Shown here: positions 18,802-28,816 of the stretch, in pieces
Numbering within the stretch: the first letter of the stretch is position 1
Layout of the letters: each line of letters opens with the position of its first letter
Source of the DNA: Streptomyces sp. GC420
GTDB taxonomy: Bacteria; Actinomycetota; Actinomycetes; Streptomycetales; Streptomycetaceae
Length of the DNA: 32,774 bases
Assembly (NCBI RefSeq): GCF_009916105.1
Contig: NZ_JAAAXQ010000037.1
Location: 1 to 32,774 of the forward strand
Reading direction: 5' to 3'
Made by a program: the position numbers and the translations under genes
The notes under the pieces: generated by a model
What the model saw: only the letters and a program-made list of their open reading frames with translations
Databases searched by the model: none
Told to the model about the DNA's origin: nothing

Positions 18802-19695
18802 GTGAAGAGGAAACACCCGCTGCGCCGGATCCTGATCGGCGTCGCCACCACCACGTCCGCCGTCGTGCTGCTGCTCGCCCTCAAGCAGCCGGGCACCACG
18901 GTGACCGGCGCTTCGGCGCAGACCGGTTCCGGGGTGCCGCCGGCGGCGGCCGCGGGGAACGGGGCCGGCGCCGCCGACGGGCAGACGGTGCTCGGGGACG
19001 CCACCGACACGCAGTACGGACCTGTGCAGGTGCGCCTCACGCTCGCCGGCGGGAAGATCACCGCCGCGGAGGCGGTCAAGGCGCCGAGCGGGGACGCGCG
19101 GAGCAAGCAGATCGCCGCCGACGCCATACCCAGGCTGAACCAGGCCGCGGTCGCGGCACAGAGCGCGGACATCGACGCCGTCTCCGGCGCCACCTACACC
19201 AGTGAGGGCTACATCAAGTCCTTGCAGAGCGCCATCGACAAGGCCGGATCGGCGGGCGCGGAGGACTCCGGGACCGGGGGCACCGCCGGGGCCGGTGGGG
19301 ACGGGTCCGGTGCGGACGCCGGGGCCGGTGCGGACGCCGGTGCGGACGCGGGCACCGAAAACCCGGGCTCGGACGCGGGCTCCGCGTCCGGCTCGGGATC
19401 CGGCTCCGGAACGGGCGCGCCGAAGACCGTCCTGGGCGACGTGGCCAGCACCCAGTACGGCGACGTCCAGGTGCGGATCACCGTCAGCGGTGGCAGGATC
19501 ACCGCCGCGGAGGCGGTCGAGGCACCCAGCGGCGACGCGCGCAGCAAGCAGATCGCCGCCGACGCCGTCCCCAGGCTCAACCAGGCCGCCGTCGCGGCAC
19601 AGAGCGGCGCCATCGACGCCGTCTCCGGTGCCAGTTACACCAGCGAGGGCTACATCGAGTCGCTGCAGAGCGCCATCGACAAGGCCGGGCTGTGA
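18802..19695 (+). CDS. membrane-anchored protein with two FMN-binding domains
   Basis: The 297 residues start with a basic segment and one hydrophobic helix (about 8-27), so the rest should lie outside the cytoplasm. Two FMN-binding domains follow (61-149 and 208-296), 74 of 89 residues identical, joined by a Gly/Ala/Asp/Ser linker (about 150-207). Each has the ApbE target motif: DAVSGAT with Thr131 in the first and DAVSGAS with Ser278 in the second, the residues expected to carry covalent FMN. The start is GTG with GAGG about 9 bases upstream, 10 bases after the reductase stop. The stop overlaps the apbE start (GTGA). Role inferred: an outer electron carrier fed by the membrane reductase; the final acceptor is unknown. 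Confidence 0.92.
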   Translation: MKRKHPLRRILIGVATTTSAVVLLLALKQPGTTVTGASAQTGSGVPPAAAAGNGAGAADGQTVLGDATDTQYGPVQVRLTLAGGKITAAEAVKAPSGDARSKQIAADAIPRLNQAAVAAQSADIDAVSGATYTSEGYIKSLQSAIDKAGSAGAEDSGTGGTAGAGGDGSGADAGAGADAGADAGTENPGSDAGSASGSGSGSGTGAPKTVLGDVASTQYGDVQVRITVSGGRITAAEAVEAPSGDARSKQIAADAVPRLNQAAVAAQSGAIDAVSGASYTSEGYIESLQSAIDKAGL

Positions 19696-20471
19696 AGACC
19701 GGCCAGGCGCGGCTGCGCCGTGTCGAGCACTCGATGGGGACGGTGTTCTCCTTCGACGTCCGCATGGGCCCGGACACCATCGTCCCGCGGGTGCAGGCCG
19801 GCCTCGGCGCCGCCGTGGCCGGTCTGCACCGGGTGGACGAGGTCTTCTCGACGTACCGCCCGGACAGCCAGGTCAGCCGGCTGTCCCGGGGCGAACTCGC
19901 CCTGGGGGACTGCGTCACCGAGGTGGCGGAGGTGCTGCGGCAGTGCGAGGAGGAGGAGCGGCTGAGCGACGGCTGGTTCACCGCGCGCTACGACGGGAGC
20001 CTCGATCCGACCGGGCTGGTCAAGGGCTGGGCGGTGGAGCGGGCCGTGCGCATGCTCGCCTCCGCCGGTGCCGGGTCGGTCTGCCTCAACGGCGGAGGCG
20101 ACATCCAGCTCCACGGCGGTCCCTGGCGCGTCGGTATCTCGGACCCGCTGAACCCCGGCGGGCTGGTCACGGTGGTGGAGTCGGTCGAGGGCCTCGCCGT
20201 GGCCACCTCGGGTCCGGCCGAGCGCGGCTGCCACATCCTCGACCCGCGCACCCGCCGGGCGCCCGCCGAAGGGCTGGCGTCGATCACCGTCGTCTGCCCG
20301 GGCCTGACGCAGGCCGACGCGCGCGCGACGGCCGCCTATGCCATGGGCGCGCGTGCCGCCCGCGGCTGGCTGGAGGACCTCCCGGACACGGAGGGCTTCG
20401 CCGTCGCGGCGGACGGCAGTACGTGGCAGACGAGCGGATTCGCCCGTCACACGGCGAAACTGACGGCCTGA
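19692..20471 (+). CDS. apbE: FAD:protein FMN transferase (ApbE family)
   Basis: ApbE moves FMN from FAD onto Thr/Ser of target proteins. In 259 residues it keeps the family landmarks: HSMGTVFSFDV near the N-terminus, STYRPDSQVSRLSRG, DPTGLVKGWAVERA, LNGGGDIQ, VATSGPAERG and HILDPRT. It is somewhat shorter than exported Gram-negative ApbE (about 330-350) and has no signal peptide or lipobox, so it appears cytoplasmic unless it is exported some other way; yet its presumed target domains are predicted outside. Its start overlaps the FMN-protein stop by 4 bases, which ties the enzyme to that substrate. Confidence 0.93.
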   Translation: MKTGQARLRRVEHSMGTVFSFDVRMGPDTIVPRVQAGLGAAVAGLHRVDEVFSTYRPDSQVSRLSRGELALGDCVTEVAEVLRQCEEEERLSDGWFTARYDGSLDPTGLVKGWAVERAVRMLASAGAGSVCLNGGGDIQLHGGPWRVGISDPLNPGGLVTVVESVEGLAVATSGPAERGCHILDPRTRRAPAEGLASITVVCPGLTQADARATAAYAMGARAARGWLEDLPDTEGFAVAADGSTWQTSGFARHTAKLTA

Positions 20472-20477
20472 AACGGG

Positions 20478-20494
20478 CCGGGCCCCGGGCCCGG
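20478..20494 (+). terminator. possible terminator after apbE
   Basis: CCGGGCC and GGCCCGG pair around a 3-base loop, 7 bases after the apbE stop. The stem is short but all GC. The gap between apbE and argR (20472-20737) holds no gene and must end two convergent transcripts. Confidence 0.4.
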
Positions 20495-20624
20495 TGCTCC
20501 GGAGCCCGTCGTCCCGGACCGCCCGGGAACCCGGGCAGGCCGCTGCTCGGGGCAGCGGCCTCCAGGGCGCCCGCGGACCCCCACCGCGGGCGGTGACGCC
20601 GAGCGCCCGGCCGCGGTCCGGCGC

Positions 20625-20657
20625 CCCGGTGCCGGGCCGGATCGCCCCGGCACCGGG
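20625..20657 (-). terminator. terminator of the argCJBDR operon
   Basis: CCCGGTGCCGGG (20625-20636) and CCCGGCACCGGG (20646-20657) form a perfect 12-bp stem with a 9-base loop, about 80 bases past the argR stop. Confidence 0.65.
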
Positions 20658-20737
20658 CAGAAGCCCCCGGCCCGGAGTCCGTGCCGCACCGGGCAGAAGC
20701 ACTCGGCCCAGGAACCGCCCGGCCGGTGGCGGCCGGC

Positions 20738-21277
20738 TCAGCGCGCCTTCTGCGCCAGGCCCAGCAGGTGTTCCGCGAGTTCCTGCCCGCCCGCGGGATC
20801 GCGGCTGATGAGCAGCAGGGTGTCGTCGCCCGCGATGGTGCCGAGGATGTCGTAGACCTCCGCCTGGTCGATGGCCGAGGCGAGGAACTGCGCGGCGCCC
20901 GGCGGTGTGCGCACCACGACGAGGTTCGCGGATGCCTCCGCGGAGATCAGCAGCTCACCCGCCAGTCGGCGCATCCGCTGCTCCTTCACGGACTCGCCGA
21001 GCGGGGCCTGGGGGGTGCGGAACCCTCCTTCGCTCGGCACGGCGTAGATGAGCTCGCCGTCCGTGTTGCGGATCTTGACGGCGTTGAGTTCGTCGAGGTC
21101 GCGGGAGAGCGTCGCCTGGGTGACGCTCAGCCCGTCGTCGGCGAGGAGCTTGGCCAACTGGCTCTGGGAACGCACCGGGTGCCTGCCGAGGATCTCCACG
21201 ATCCGCCGGTGGCGTGCGGTGCGGGTCTGCGGTACCGCGGGTCCCGCCCCGTGGCCGTTCTCCTGCGCCTCGGTCAT
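20738..21277 (-). CDS. argR: arginine repressor
   Basis: ArgR senses arginine as a hexamer and represses arg genes by binding ARG boxes. The 179 residues have an N-terminal winged helix ([21 protein letters not shown], then [14 protein letters not shown]) and a C-terminal arginine-binding domain with [15 protein letters not shown] and the core [12 protein letters not shown], whose Asp pair contacts arginine in homologues. A short acidic/Gly extension precedes the winged helix. It is the last gene of the operon, 5 bases after argD, with GGAG upstream of its ATG. Expected targets are the candidate boxes before argC and argG, giving self-control of the operon. Confidence 0.97.
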   Translation of the reverse strand: MTEAQENGHGAGPAVPQTRTARHRRIVEILGRHPVRSQSQLAKLLADDGLSVTQATLSRDLDELNAVKIRNTDGELIYAVPSEGGFRTPQAPLGESVKEQRMRRLAGELLISAEASANLVVVRTPPGAAQFLASAIDQAEVYDILGTIAGDDTLLLISRDPAGGQELAEHLLGLAQKAR

Positions 21278-21282
21278 CGTCG

Positions 21283-22548
21283 TCAGTCTCCGGATCGTCG
21301 TTCCCCGCCTGCGGCCTCGTGGGCCTTGTCGAGGACGCCGGGCAGGGCCCGGAGGAACGTGTCGACTTCGTCGTCCCCGAGGTTCAGCGGCGGCATGAGC
21401 CGTACGACATCGGGGGCGACTGCGTTCACCAGGAGACCGGCGTCCTGAGCCGTCTGCTGCACCTGCGGCGCGACGGACTCGGTGAGCACCATACCCAGCA
21501 GCAGGCCGGCCCCGCGCACATGATCGACCACCGGATGTCCCAGCGCCCCGATCCCGTTCCGCAGCCGCTCACCCGCGCGCTTGGCGTTCTCCAGCAGCCC
21601 TTCGGCCTCGATGGTGTCCAGCACGGCGAGCGCGGCGGCGCACACGACGGGGTTGCCGCCGAACGTGGAGCCGTGGTGGCCGGGGTTCAGCAGTTCGGCG
21701 GCCGGCCCGAAGGCCATGGTCGCGCCGAGCGGCAGTCCGCCGCCGAGGCCCTTGGCGAGGGTCATGATGTCCGGCTCGACGCCCTGCGCCTGGTGCTCGA
21801 ACCAGTGGCCGCACCGGCCGATGCCGGTCTGCACCTCGTCGAGGACGAGCAGGGTGCCGGTGGCCCGGGTGATCTCACGGGCGGCCTGGAGGTAGCCCTT
21901 CGGGGGGACGACGACGCCGTTCTCACCCTGGATCGGCTCGATGACGACCAGCGCGGTCCGTTCGGTGACGGCCGCGCGCAGCGCCTCGGCGTCGCCGTAG
22001 GGGACGTGGGTGACCTCGCCGGGCAGCGGCAGGAACGGCTGCTGCTTCTTCGGCTGGCCCGTCAGGGCCAGCGCGCCCATCGTCCGGCCGTGGAAGCCGC
22101 CCTGGGTGGCGACCATGTGCGGGCGGCCGGTGAGCCGTCCGATCTTGAAGGCGGCCTCGACGGACTCGGCGCCGGAGTTGCAGAAGTAGACCCGTCCGGG
22201 GCGTCCGGCCAGGTGGAGGAGGCGTTCGGCGAGGGCGACCGGCGGTTCGGCGATGAAGAGGTTCGAGATGTGGGCGAGGGTGCCCATCTGCGCCGAGACG
22301 GCGTTCACGACGGCCGGGTGGGCGTGCCCCAGGGCGTTGACCGCGATGCCGCCGACGAAGTCCAGGTACTCGTTGCCGTCGGCGTCCCACACCTTGGTGC
22401 CCGCGCCGCGCACCAGGGCGATCCTGGGGGTGCCGTAGTTGTCCATCAGGGCGCCCTGCCAGCGGCCCGTCAGGCCCTGGTTGTCCCGGCCCCGGCTGTC
22501 CTGACCCTGGCTGTCCTGACCCCCGCTGTCCTGGGCCTGGTTGTTCAT
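21283..22548 (-). CDS. argD: acetylornithine aminotransferase
   Basis: ArgD is the PLP enzyme that converts N-acetylglutamate semialdehyde to N-acetylornithine. The protein has 421 residues. Motifs: [68 protein letters not shown], and [13 protein letters not shown] with the PLP lysine. The ATG overlaps the argB stop (ATGA). The first 25 residues are an unusual Gln/Asp/Ser/Gly tail made of repeating QDSxG units, encoded by three 15-bp repeats, before the usual [14 protein letters not shown] start of the fold. Confidence 0.96.
   Translation of the reverse strand: MNNQAQDSGGQDSQGQDSRGRDNQGLTGRWQGALMDNYGTPRIALVRGAGTKVWDADGNEYLDFVGGIAVNALGHAHPAVVNAVSAQMGTLAHISNLFIAEPPVALAERLLHLAGRPGRVYFCNSGAESVEAAFKIGRLTGRPHMVATQGGFHGRTMGALALTGQPKKQQPFLPLPGEVTHVPYGDAEALRAAVTERTALVVIEPIQGENGVVVPPKGYLQAAREITRATGTLLVLDEVQTGIGRCGHWFEHQAQGVEPDIMTLAKGLGGGLPLGATMAFGPAAELLNPGHHGSTFGGNPVVCAAALAVLDTIEAEGLLENAKRAGERLRNGIGALGHPVVDHVRGAGLLLGMVLTESVAPQVQQTAQDAGLLVNAVAPDVVRLMPPLNLGDDEVDTFLRALPGVLDKAHEAAGGERRSGD
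22496..22540. repeat. three 15-bp tandem repeats at the argD 5' end
   Basis: CTGTCCTGACCCTGG, CTGTCCTGACCCCCG and CTGTCCTGGGCCTGG follow each other in frame and encode the QDS-containing pentapeptides at the ArgD N-terminus. A more degenerate copy may precede 22496. This is a likely product of replication slippage. Confidence 0.75.
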
Positions 22549-23464
22549 GACTCCCCCTCGGTTTCGGTGTCCTCGGACGGGTCGTCGGGCACGACCATGG
22601 TGCCGATGCCCTCGTCGGTGAAGATCTCCAGCAGGATCGAGTGCGGGACCCGGCCGTCGATCACGCGGGCCGTGTTGACCCCGTTGCGTACGGCGTGCAG
22701 GCAGCCCTCCATCTTGGGAACCATGCCGCTGGCCAGGTCGGGCAGCAGCTTCTCCAGTTCCCTCGCGGTGAGGCGGCTGATGACCTCGTCGCTGTCGGGC
22801 CAGTCCTCGTACAGCCCTTCGACGTCGGTCAGGACCATCATCGTCTCGGCGCCCAGTGCGGCGGCGAGTGCCGCGGCCGCCGTGTCCGCGTTGACGTTGT
22901 ACACGTGTCCGTCGTCCTGGGAGCGGGCGATCGAGGAGACGACCGGAATCCGGCCGTCGGCGAGCAGTGCCTCGATGGCTCCGGTGTCGATCTCGGTGAT
23001 CTGCCCGACCCGGCCGATGTCGACGGTCTCGCCGTCGATCTCGGCGTAGCGCTTGGTGGCCGACATCAGATGGGCGTCCTCACCGGTCATCCCGACGGCG
23101 AGCGGTCCGTGCTGGTTGAGCAGTCCGACGAGTTCGCGCTGCACCTGTCCGGCCAGCACCATGCGTACGACGTCCATCGCCTCGTCGGTGGTGACGCGCA
23201 GGCCGGCCTTGAACTCGGAGACCAGCCCGTGCTTGTCGAGCTGGGCGCTGATCTGCGGGCCGCCGCCGTGCACGACGACGGGCTTGAGACCGGCCTGCCG
23301 CAGGAACACGACGTCCTGGGCGAAGGCGGCCTTGAGGTCCTCGTCGACCATGGCGTTGCCGCCGAACTTGATGACGACGGTCTTGCCGTAGTGCCGGGTC
23401 AGCCAGGGCAGCGCCTCGATGAGGATCTGCGCCTTCGGCAGCGCGGTGTGCTTCCGTGTGGCAT

Positions 23465-23468
<4 letters not shown>
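22545..23468 (-). CDS. argB: acetylglutamate kinase
   Basis: ArgB phosphorylates N-acetylglutamate, the arginine-controlled step in many bacteria. The 307-residue protein shows the amino-acid kinase fold: [10 protein letters not shown] with the ATP-site lysine, [10 protein letters not shown], the NAG-binding [10 protein letters not shown] segment, and LTDVEGLY. It has an N-terminal helix ([19 protein letters not shown]) of the type seen in arginine-sensitive hexameric kinases, so feedback inhibition by arginine is plausible. The ATG overlaps the argJ stop by 4 bases, and its own stop overlaps argD. Confidence 0.97.
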
Positions 23469-25701
<2,233 letters not shown>

Positions 25702-25752
25702 GCCTTTCCCCCGGCTCCGGCGCCTCCGTCTCCAGTGTCTTCCTGAGAAGCG

Positions 25753-25792
25753 GGCCGTGGAGCCGGGCGGCGCGCCGCCCGGCTCCACGGCC
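25753..25792. terminator. perfect 40-bp palindrome, probable bidirectional terminator
   Basis: The two 20-base arms (25753-25772, 25773-25792) are exact reverse complements with no spacer. The arm reads GGCCGTGGAGCCGGGCGGCG. It could fold to a long stem in either RNA strand. It lies at the 3' side of the LRV fragment, as expected for that gene's former terminator. Confidence 0.65.
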
Positions 25793-26093
25793 TGCCCGGC
25801 TCGGGCACCAGCTCCCGCATCACGGCCGGAGGCAGCGACGGGTTGGCGGCCGCCGCCTCCACGACGCGCCGGTCGTCGTCGGCGAGCAGCTCGACGATCA
25901 GCGGCGGCGGCAGGGCCGGGTGCCCGGCGGCCACCGGCCGTGCCCGCCCGTCCGCCAGGCAGGCGAGCAGTGCCGGGACCGCGGCGTTGCGGTGCCGGGC
26001 GACCTCGCGCACCGCCTTCCGCACCGGCGGTACGTGTTCGGCCAGGTCCTCGAGCAGAGCCGGCGGCGCGTCCGCAGGGACCGGCTGGAGCTC
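25793..26093 (-). pseudogene. leucine-rich-variant (LRV) repeat protein fragment
   Basis: About 100 codons on the minus strand read as LRV-type repeats: PPALLEDLAEHV, RHRNAAVPALLACLADG, AAGHPALPPPLIVELLADD and AAAANPSLPPAVMRELV. LRV proteins are helical-repeat proteins of unclear function that are common in Streptomyces. The frame is closed upstream by a TGA at 26094-26096, with no N-terminal portion of the protein. Downstream the frame reaches the palindrome without a stop codon. This suggests a remnant that has lost its 5' part and its natural end. A short gene starting at GTG 26024 remains possible. The rest of the argC-TauE gap (26097-26211) shows nothing recognisable. Confidence 0.5.
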
Positions 26094-26211
26094 TCAGCCA
26101 CACCTCCCGGACCCCCGGTGTCGAGCGGTTCACGAGTCGGCCCCGCACGCGCGGCCCACCCGGTACTCGGGGGAGGACGGGTGGGAGAGGGCACATAGCA
26201 TCGGCACCGAC

Positions 26212-27030
26212 ATGGACATCACCACCTGGGGCCTGGTCGCCCTCGCGGCCGCGGCTCTGCTCGTCGGGTTCTCCAAGACGGCGGTCAACGGCGCCAACAC
26301 CATCAGTCTCGCGGTCTTCGCCGCGGTGCTCCCCGCCCGGGAGTCCACCGGCGCCCTGCTGCCCCTGCTGCTGGTGGGGGACGTCATCGCGGTGATCACC
26401 TACCGTCGGCACGCTCACTGGCCGACACTGCTGCGCATGTTCCCGGCGGTCGCGGTCGGCGTGGGCGCGGGCACGCTCTTCGTGGCCTGGGCCGGCGACA
26501 CCACGATCCGGCGGTCGATCGGCGCGATCCTGCTGTTCATGGTCGCCGTGACGCTCTGGCGCCGCCGGGTCGCCGCCCGCGCCGCGGCGCGGGACGAGGA
26601 CACGGCGCAGGACGAGGACGAGGACGAGAACGCGATGCGGGGCGAGGACGCGCCCGGGGCGGCCGGAACGGGGAAGGCACGCCTGAGGGCCCAGTCGTAC
26701 GGCGTGGCCGGCGGCTTCACCACCATGGTGGCCAACGCGGGCGGCCCCGTGATGTCGCTCTACCTCCTGTCCGCGGGCTTCCGCAAGCTCGGCTTCCTCG
26801 GCACCTCCGCCTGGTTCTTCCTGGTGGTCAACGCCTTCAAGGTGCCGTTCATGGTCGGCCTCGACCTGATCAACGCGGACTCGCTGAAACTGGACGCGAT
26901 GCTGGCACTGGCCGTGGTACTGGGGGCGCTCGTCGGGCGGGCGGCCGTCACCCATATCAACCAGCGGCTCTTCGACCGGCTGGTCATCGCGGCGACCGTG
27001 ATCGGCGGGCTTCAGCTGCTCCTGCGCTGA
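26212..27030 (+). CDS. TauE/SafE family membrane permease
   Basis: The 272-residue protein has about eight hydrophobic segments in two halves, each with a family-type Gly/Asn motif: GFSKTAVNGANTISL in the first helix pair and GGFTTMVANAGGPVMSLYLL in the second. Relatives export sulfite, sulfoacetate or other organosulfur anions; the substrate here is unknown. Between the halves is a charged insert (about residues 122-150) very rich in Asp/Glu. The ATG at 26212 lacks a clear Shine-Dalgarno. It stands alone, convergent with the MocR gene across a 349-base gap. Confidence 0.9.
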   Translation: MDITTWGLVALAAAALLVGFSKTAVNGANTISLAVFAAVLPARESTGALLPLLLVGDVIAVITYRRHAHWPTLLRMFPAVAVGVGAGTLFVAWAGDTTIRRSIGAILLFMVAVTLWRRRVAARAAARDEDTAQDEDEDENAMRGEDAPGAAGTGKARLRAQSYGVAGGFTTMVANAGGPVMSLYLLSAGFRKLGFLGTSAWFFLVVNAFKVPFMVGLDLINADSLKLDAMLALAVVLGALVGRAAVTHINQRLFDRLVIAATVIGGLQLLLR

Positions 27031-27379
27031 CCACCGGTCGCCCGGGCCACGAAGGGGCGCGGGCCCGTGACAGCATGCGGCTCCGCCGCGTGGGCGCGGT
27101 TCGGCCACGACGCCCCCGCGAGTCGACGCACCGGGCTGCCGGCGGAGCGCTCGGCACGAAACAGCGCGGCACCGAACGGCGCGGCGCGATCGGTCCTTCT
27201 CCGCGGTGTTCACCGCCTGGCGGGTCCCCGGTGCGGGCGGTCGGCCGTGCCGCGCCGTGCCGCGCGCACGACGCCGGGCGAAATCCAGTCGGCGGGGGCA
27301 CAGGCCGGCGGCAGAGGCCGGAGGCCGCGGGCGCCGTGCGGCGGCGGGCCACCGACCGGGCCTGCGGCCCCTGGGACCG
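27031..27379. other. 349-base gap between convergent genes, no gene seen
   Basis: No frame gives a recognisable protein. Short GC hairpins (for example GCGGC-TCC-GCCGC near 27083) could end transcripts of the flanking convergent genes, but none is as clear as the arg terminators. Confidence 0.5.
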
Positions 27380-28816
27380 TCAGGCCAGTACCTCGTCGCA
27401 CGCCACGGCCAGCCGCCGCACCCCCTCGGCGATCTCGGCGGCCCCCGCCACCCCCGCGAAACTCAGCCGCAGATGGCCGGCGGGCGGCTCGGCGCAGAAG
27501 TAGGGGCGGCCGGGGGCGACCGCCACGCCCGTGCGCAGCGCCGCCGACAGCAGGGCGGTCTCATCGGCGCCCTCGGGGAGGCGGAGCCAGAGGTGGTATC
27601 CCCCGGAGGGCACATGGGCGAGGCGCAGGGACGGCAGACGGGTGGCGAGCGCCGTGGTCATGGCCTCACGGCGGGAGCGCAGTTCGGCGGCGACGCTCCG
27701 CAGGTGCCGCGGCCACGCGGGCGAGCCGACCAGTTCGAGCGCCGCCTCCTGCAGCGGGCGCGGGACGAAGAAGCTGTCGACGACCTGGATGGCGCGCAGC
27801 CGTTCCAGCACCGGTCCGCGGGCGACCAGGGCGCCGACCCGCAGGCTCGGTGAGGTGACCTTGGTCAGCGAGAAGACGTGCACCACGACGCCGTCCGGGT
27901 CCTGGGCCGTCAGGGTCGGGGGCAGCGGCCCCGCGTCCTCGTGGGCCATCCGCCGGGCGAAGTCGTCCTCGACGACGAAGGCTCCGGCGGCGCGGGCGAT
28001 GCGCAGCACCTCGCGGCGCCGCGGTTCGGACAGGACGGCGCCGGTGGGGTTCTGGAACAGCGGCTGGCAGACGAGGACGCGCGCGCCGGTCGCGGCGAAC
28101 GCGGAGGCCAGCAGCTCCGGGCGGACGCCCTCCGCGTCGATGGGCACAGGCACGGGCCGCAGCCCGGAGGCGCGGGCGACGGCGAGCATGCCGGGATAGG
28201 TCGGCGACTCCACGAGCACCGGGGCGCCGGGCGGGGCGAGCGCGCGCAGCGCGGTGGTCAGTGCGCTCTGGCCGCCCGCGGTGACCAGCACCTCCGCCGG
28301 GGTGACGGCGCCGCCCGTCTCCCGCGCGAACCAGGCGCGCAGCTCGGGCAGTCCGTCGACGGGCGGCCGGCCCCAGGCGCCCGGCCTGCGCCCGGCGCGG
28401 GCGAGGGCCGCGGCCATGGCCCGCTCCGGCTGCAGGGAGGGGTGCAGATAGCCGCCGTTGAACTCCACCACGCCGGTCGGCGGGGCGGCGAGGGTGACGA
28501 GGACACCCGAGGCATCGACGGCGCGCGGTACGAGTTCACGGTCCGCCTCGGCGCTCAGGGCGACCTCCTGCCAGGAGGTGTCCCCGACGGCGGCCACGGG
28601 TGTACGGGGTTCCGCGCGGAAGGCGCCCGCACCCGGACGGGTGACGACAAGGCCCTCGGCGGCGAGTGCGCCGAGGGCTCGCGAGACGGTGACCGGGCTG
28701 ACCCTGAACCGTTCCACCAGGGCGCGACTCGACGGCAGTTTCTCACCTGGCGAGTAGCGGTCGATCTCACCGCGCAGGATAGTCGCCAGTTCACCCACAC
28801 TGCTACGCTCGTGCAT
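27380..28816 (-). CDS. MocR-type regulator (GntR winged helix + aminotransferase-like domain)
   Basis: The 478-residue protein has an N-terminal GntR-type winged helix (about 1-70; LVERFRVSPVTVSRALGALAAEG) followed by a fold-type I aminotransferase domain: LVESPTYPGM, CQPLFQNPTGAVLS, VVEDDFARRM and SLTKVTSPSLRVG, where Lys would hold PLP. MocR proteins use PLP to sense amino-acid-like ligands and often control the divergent neighbour, here an EamA exporter. The start ATG (28816) shares two bases with the exporter's ATG. No Shine-Dalgarno is present, but TATCCT lies 9-14 bases upstream as a good -10, so a leaderless mRNA is likely. The open frame extends upstream to 28942 within the exporter gene and was not used. 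Confidence 0.9.
   Translation of the reverse strand: MHERSSVGELATILRGEIDRYSPGEKLPSSRALVERFRVSPVTVSRALGALAAEGLVVTRPGAGAFRAEPRTPVAAVGDTSWQEVALSAEADRELVPRAVDASGVLVTLAAPPTGVVEFNGGYLHPSLQPERAMAAALARAGRRPGAWGRPPVDGLPELRAWFARETGGAVTPAEVLVTAGGQSALTTALRALAPPGAPVLVESPTYPGMLAVARASGLRPVPVPIDAEGVRPELLASAFAATGARVLVCQPLFQNPTGAVLSEPRRREVLRIARAAGAFVVEDDFARRMAHEDAGPLPPTLTAQDPDGVVVHVFSLTKVTSPSLRVGALVARGPVLERLRAIQVVDSFFVPRPLQEAALELVGSPAWPRHLRSVAAELRSRREAMTTALATRLPSLRLAHVPSGGYHLWLRLPEGADETALLSAALRTGVAVAPGRPYFCAEPPAGHLRLSFAGVAGAAEIAEGVRRLAVACDEVLA

Noticed and set aside
16479..19193. 904-codon open frame on the minus strand
   Set aside because: Runs antisense through four unrelated genes including the redox module; shadow frame.
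20650..20700. 15-base direct repeat GCACCGGGCAGAAGC at 20650 and 20686
   Set aside because: Two copies only, overlapping the arg operon terminator; no sign of a mobile element end or array.
27031..27379. Possible small gene in the gap before the MocR gene
   Set aside because: Frames are Arg/Pro-rich, lack a ribosome site and show no motif.
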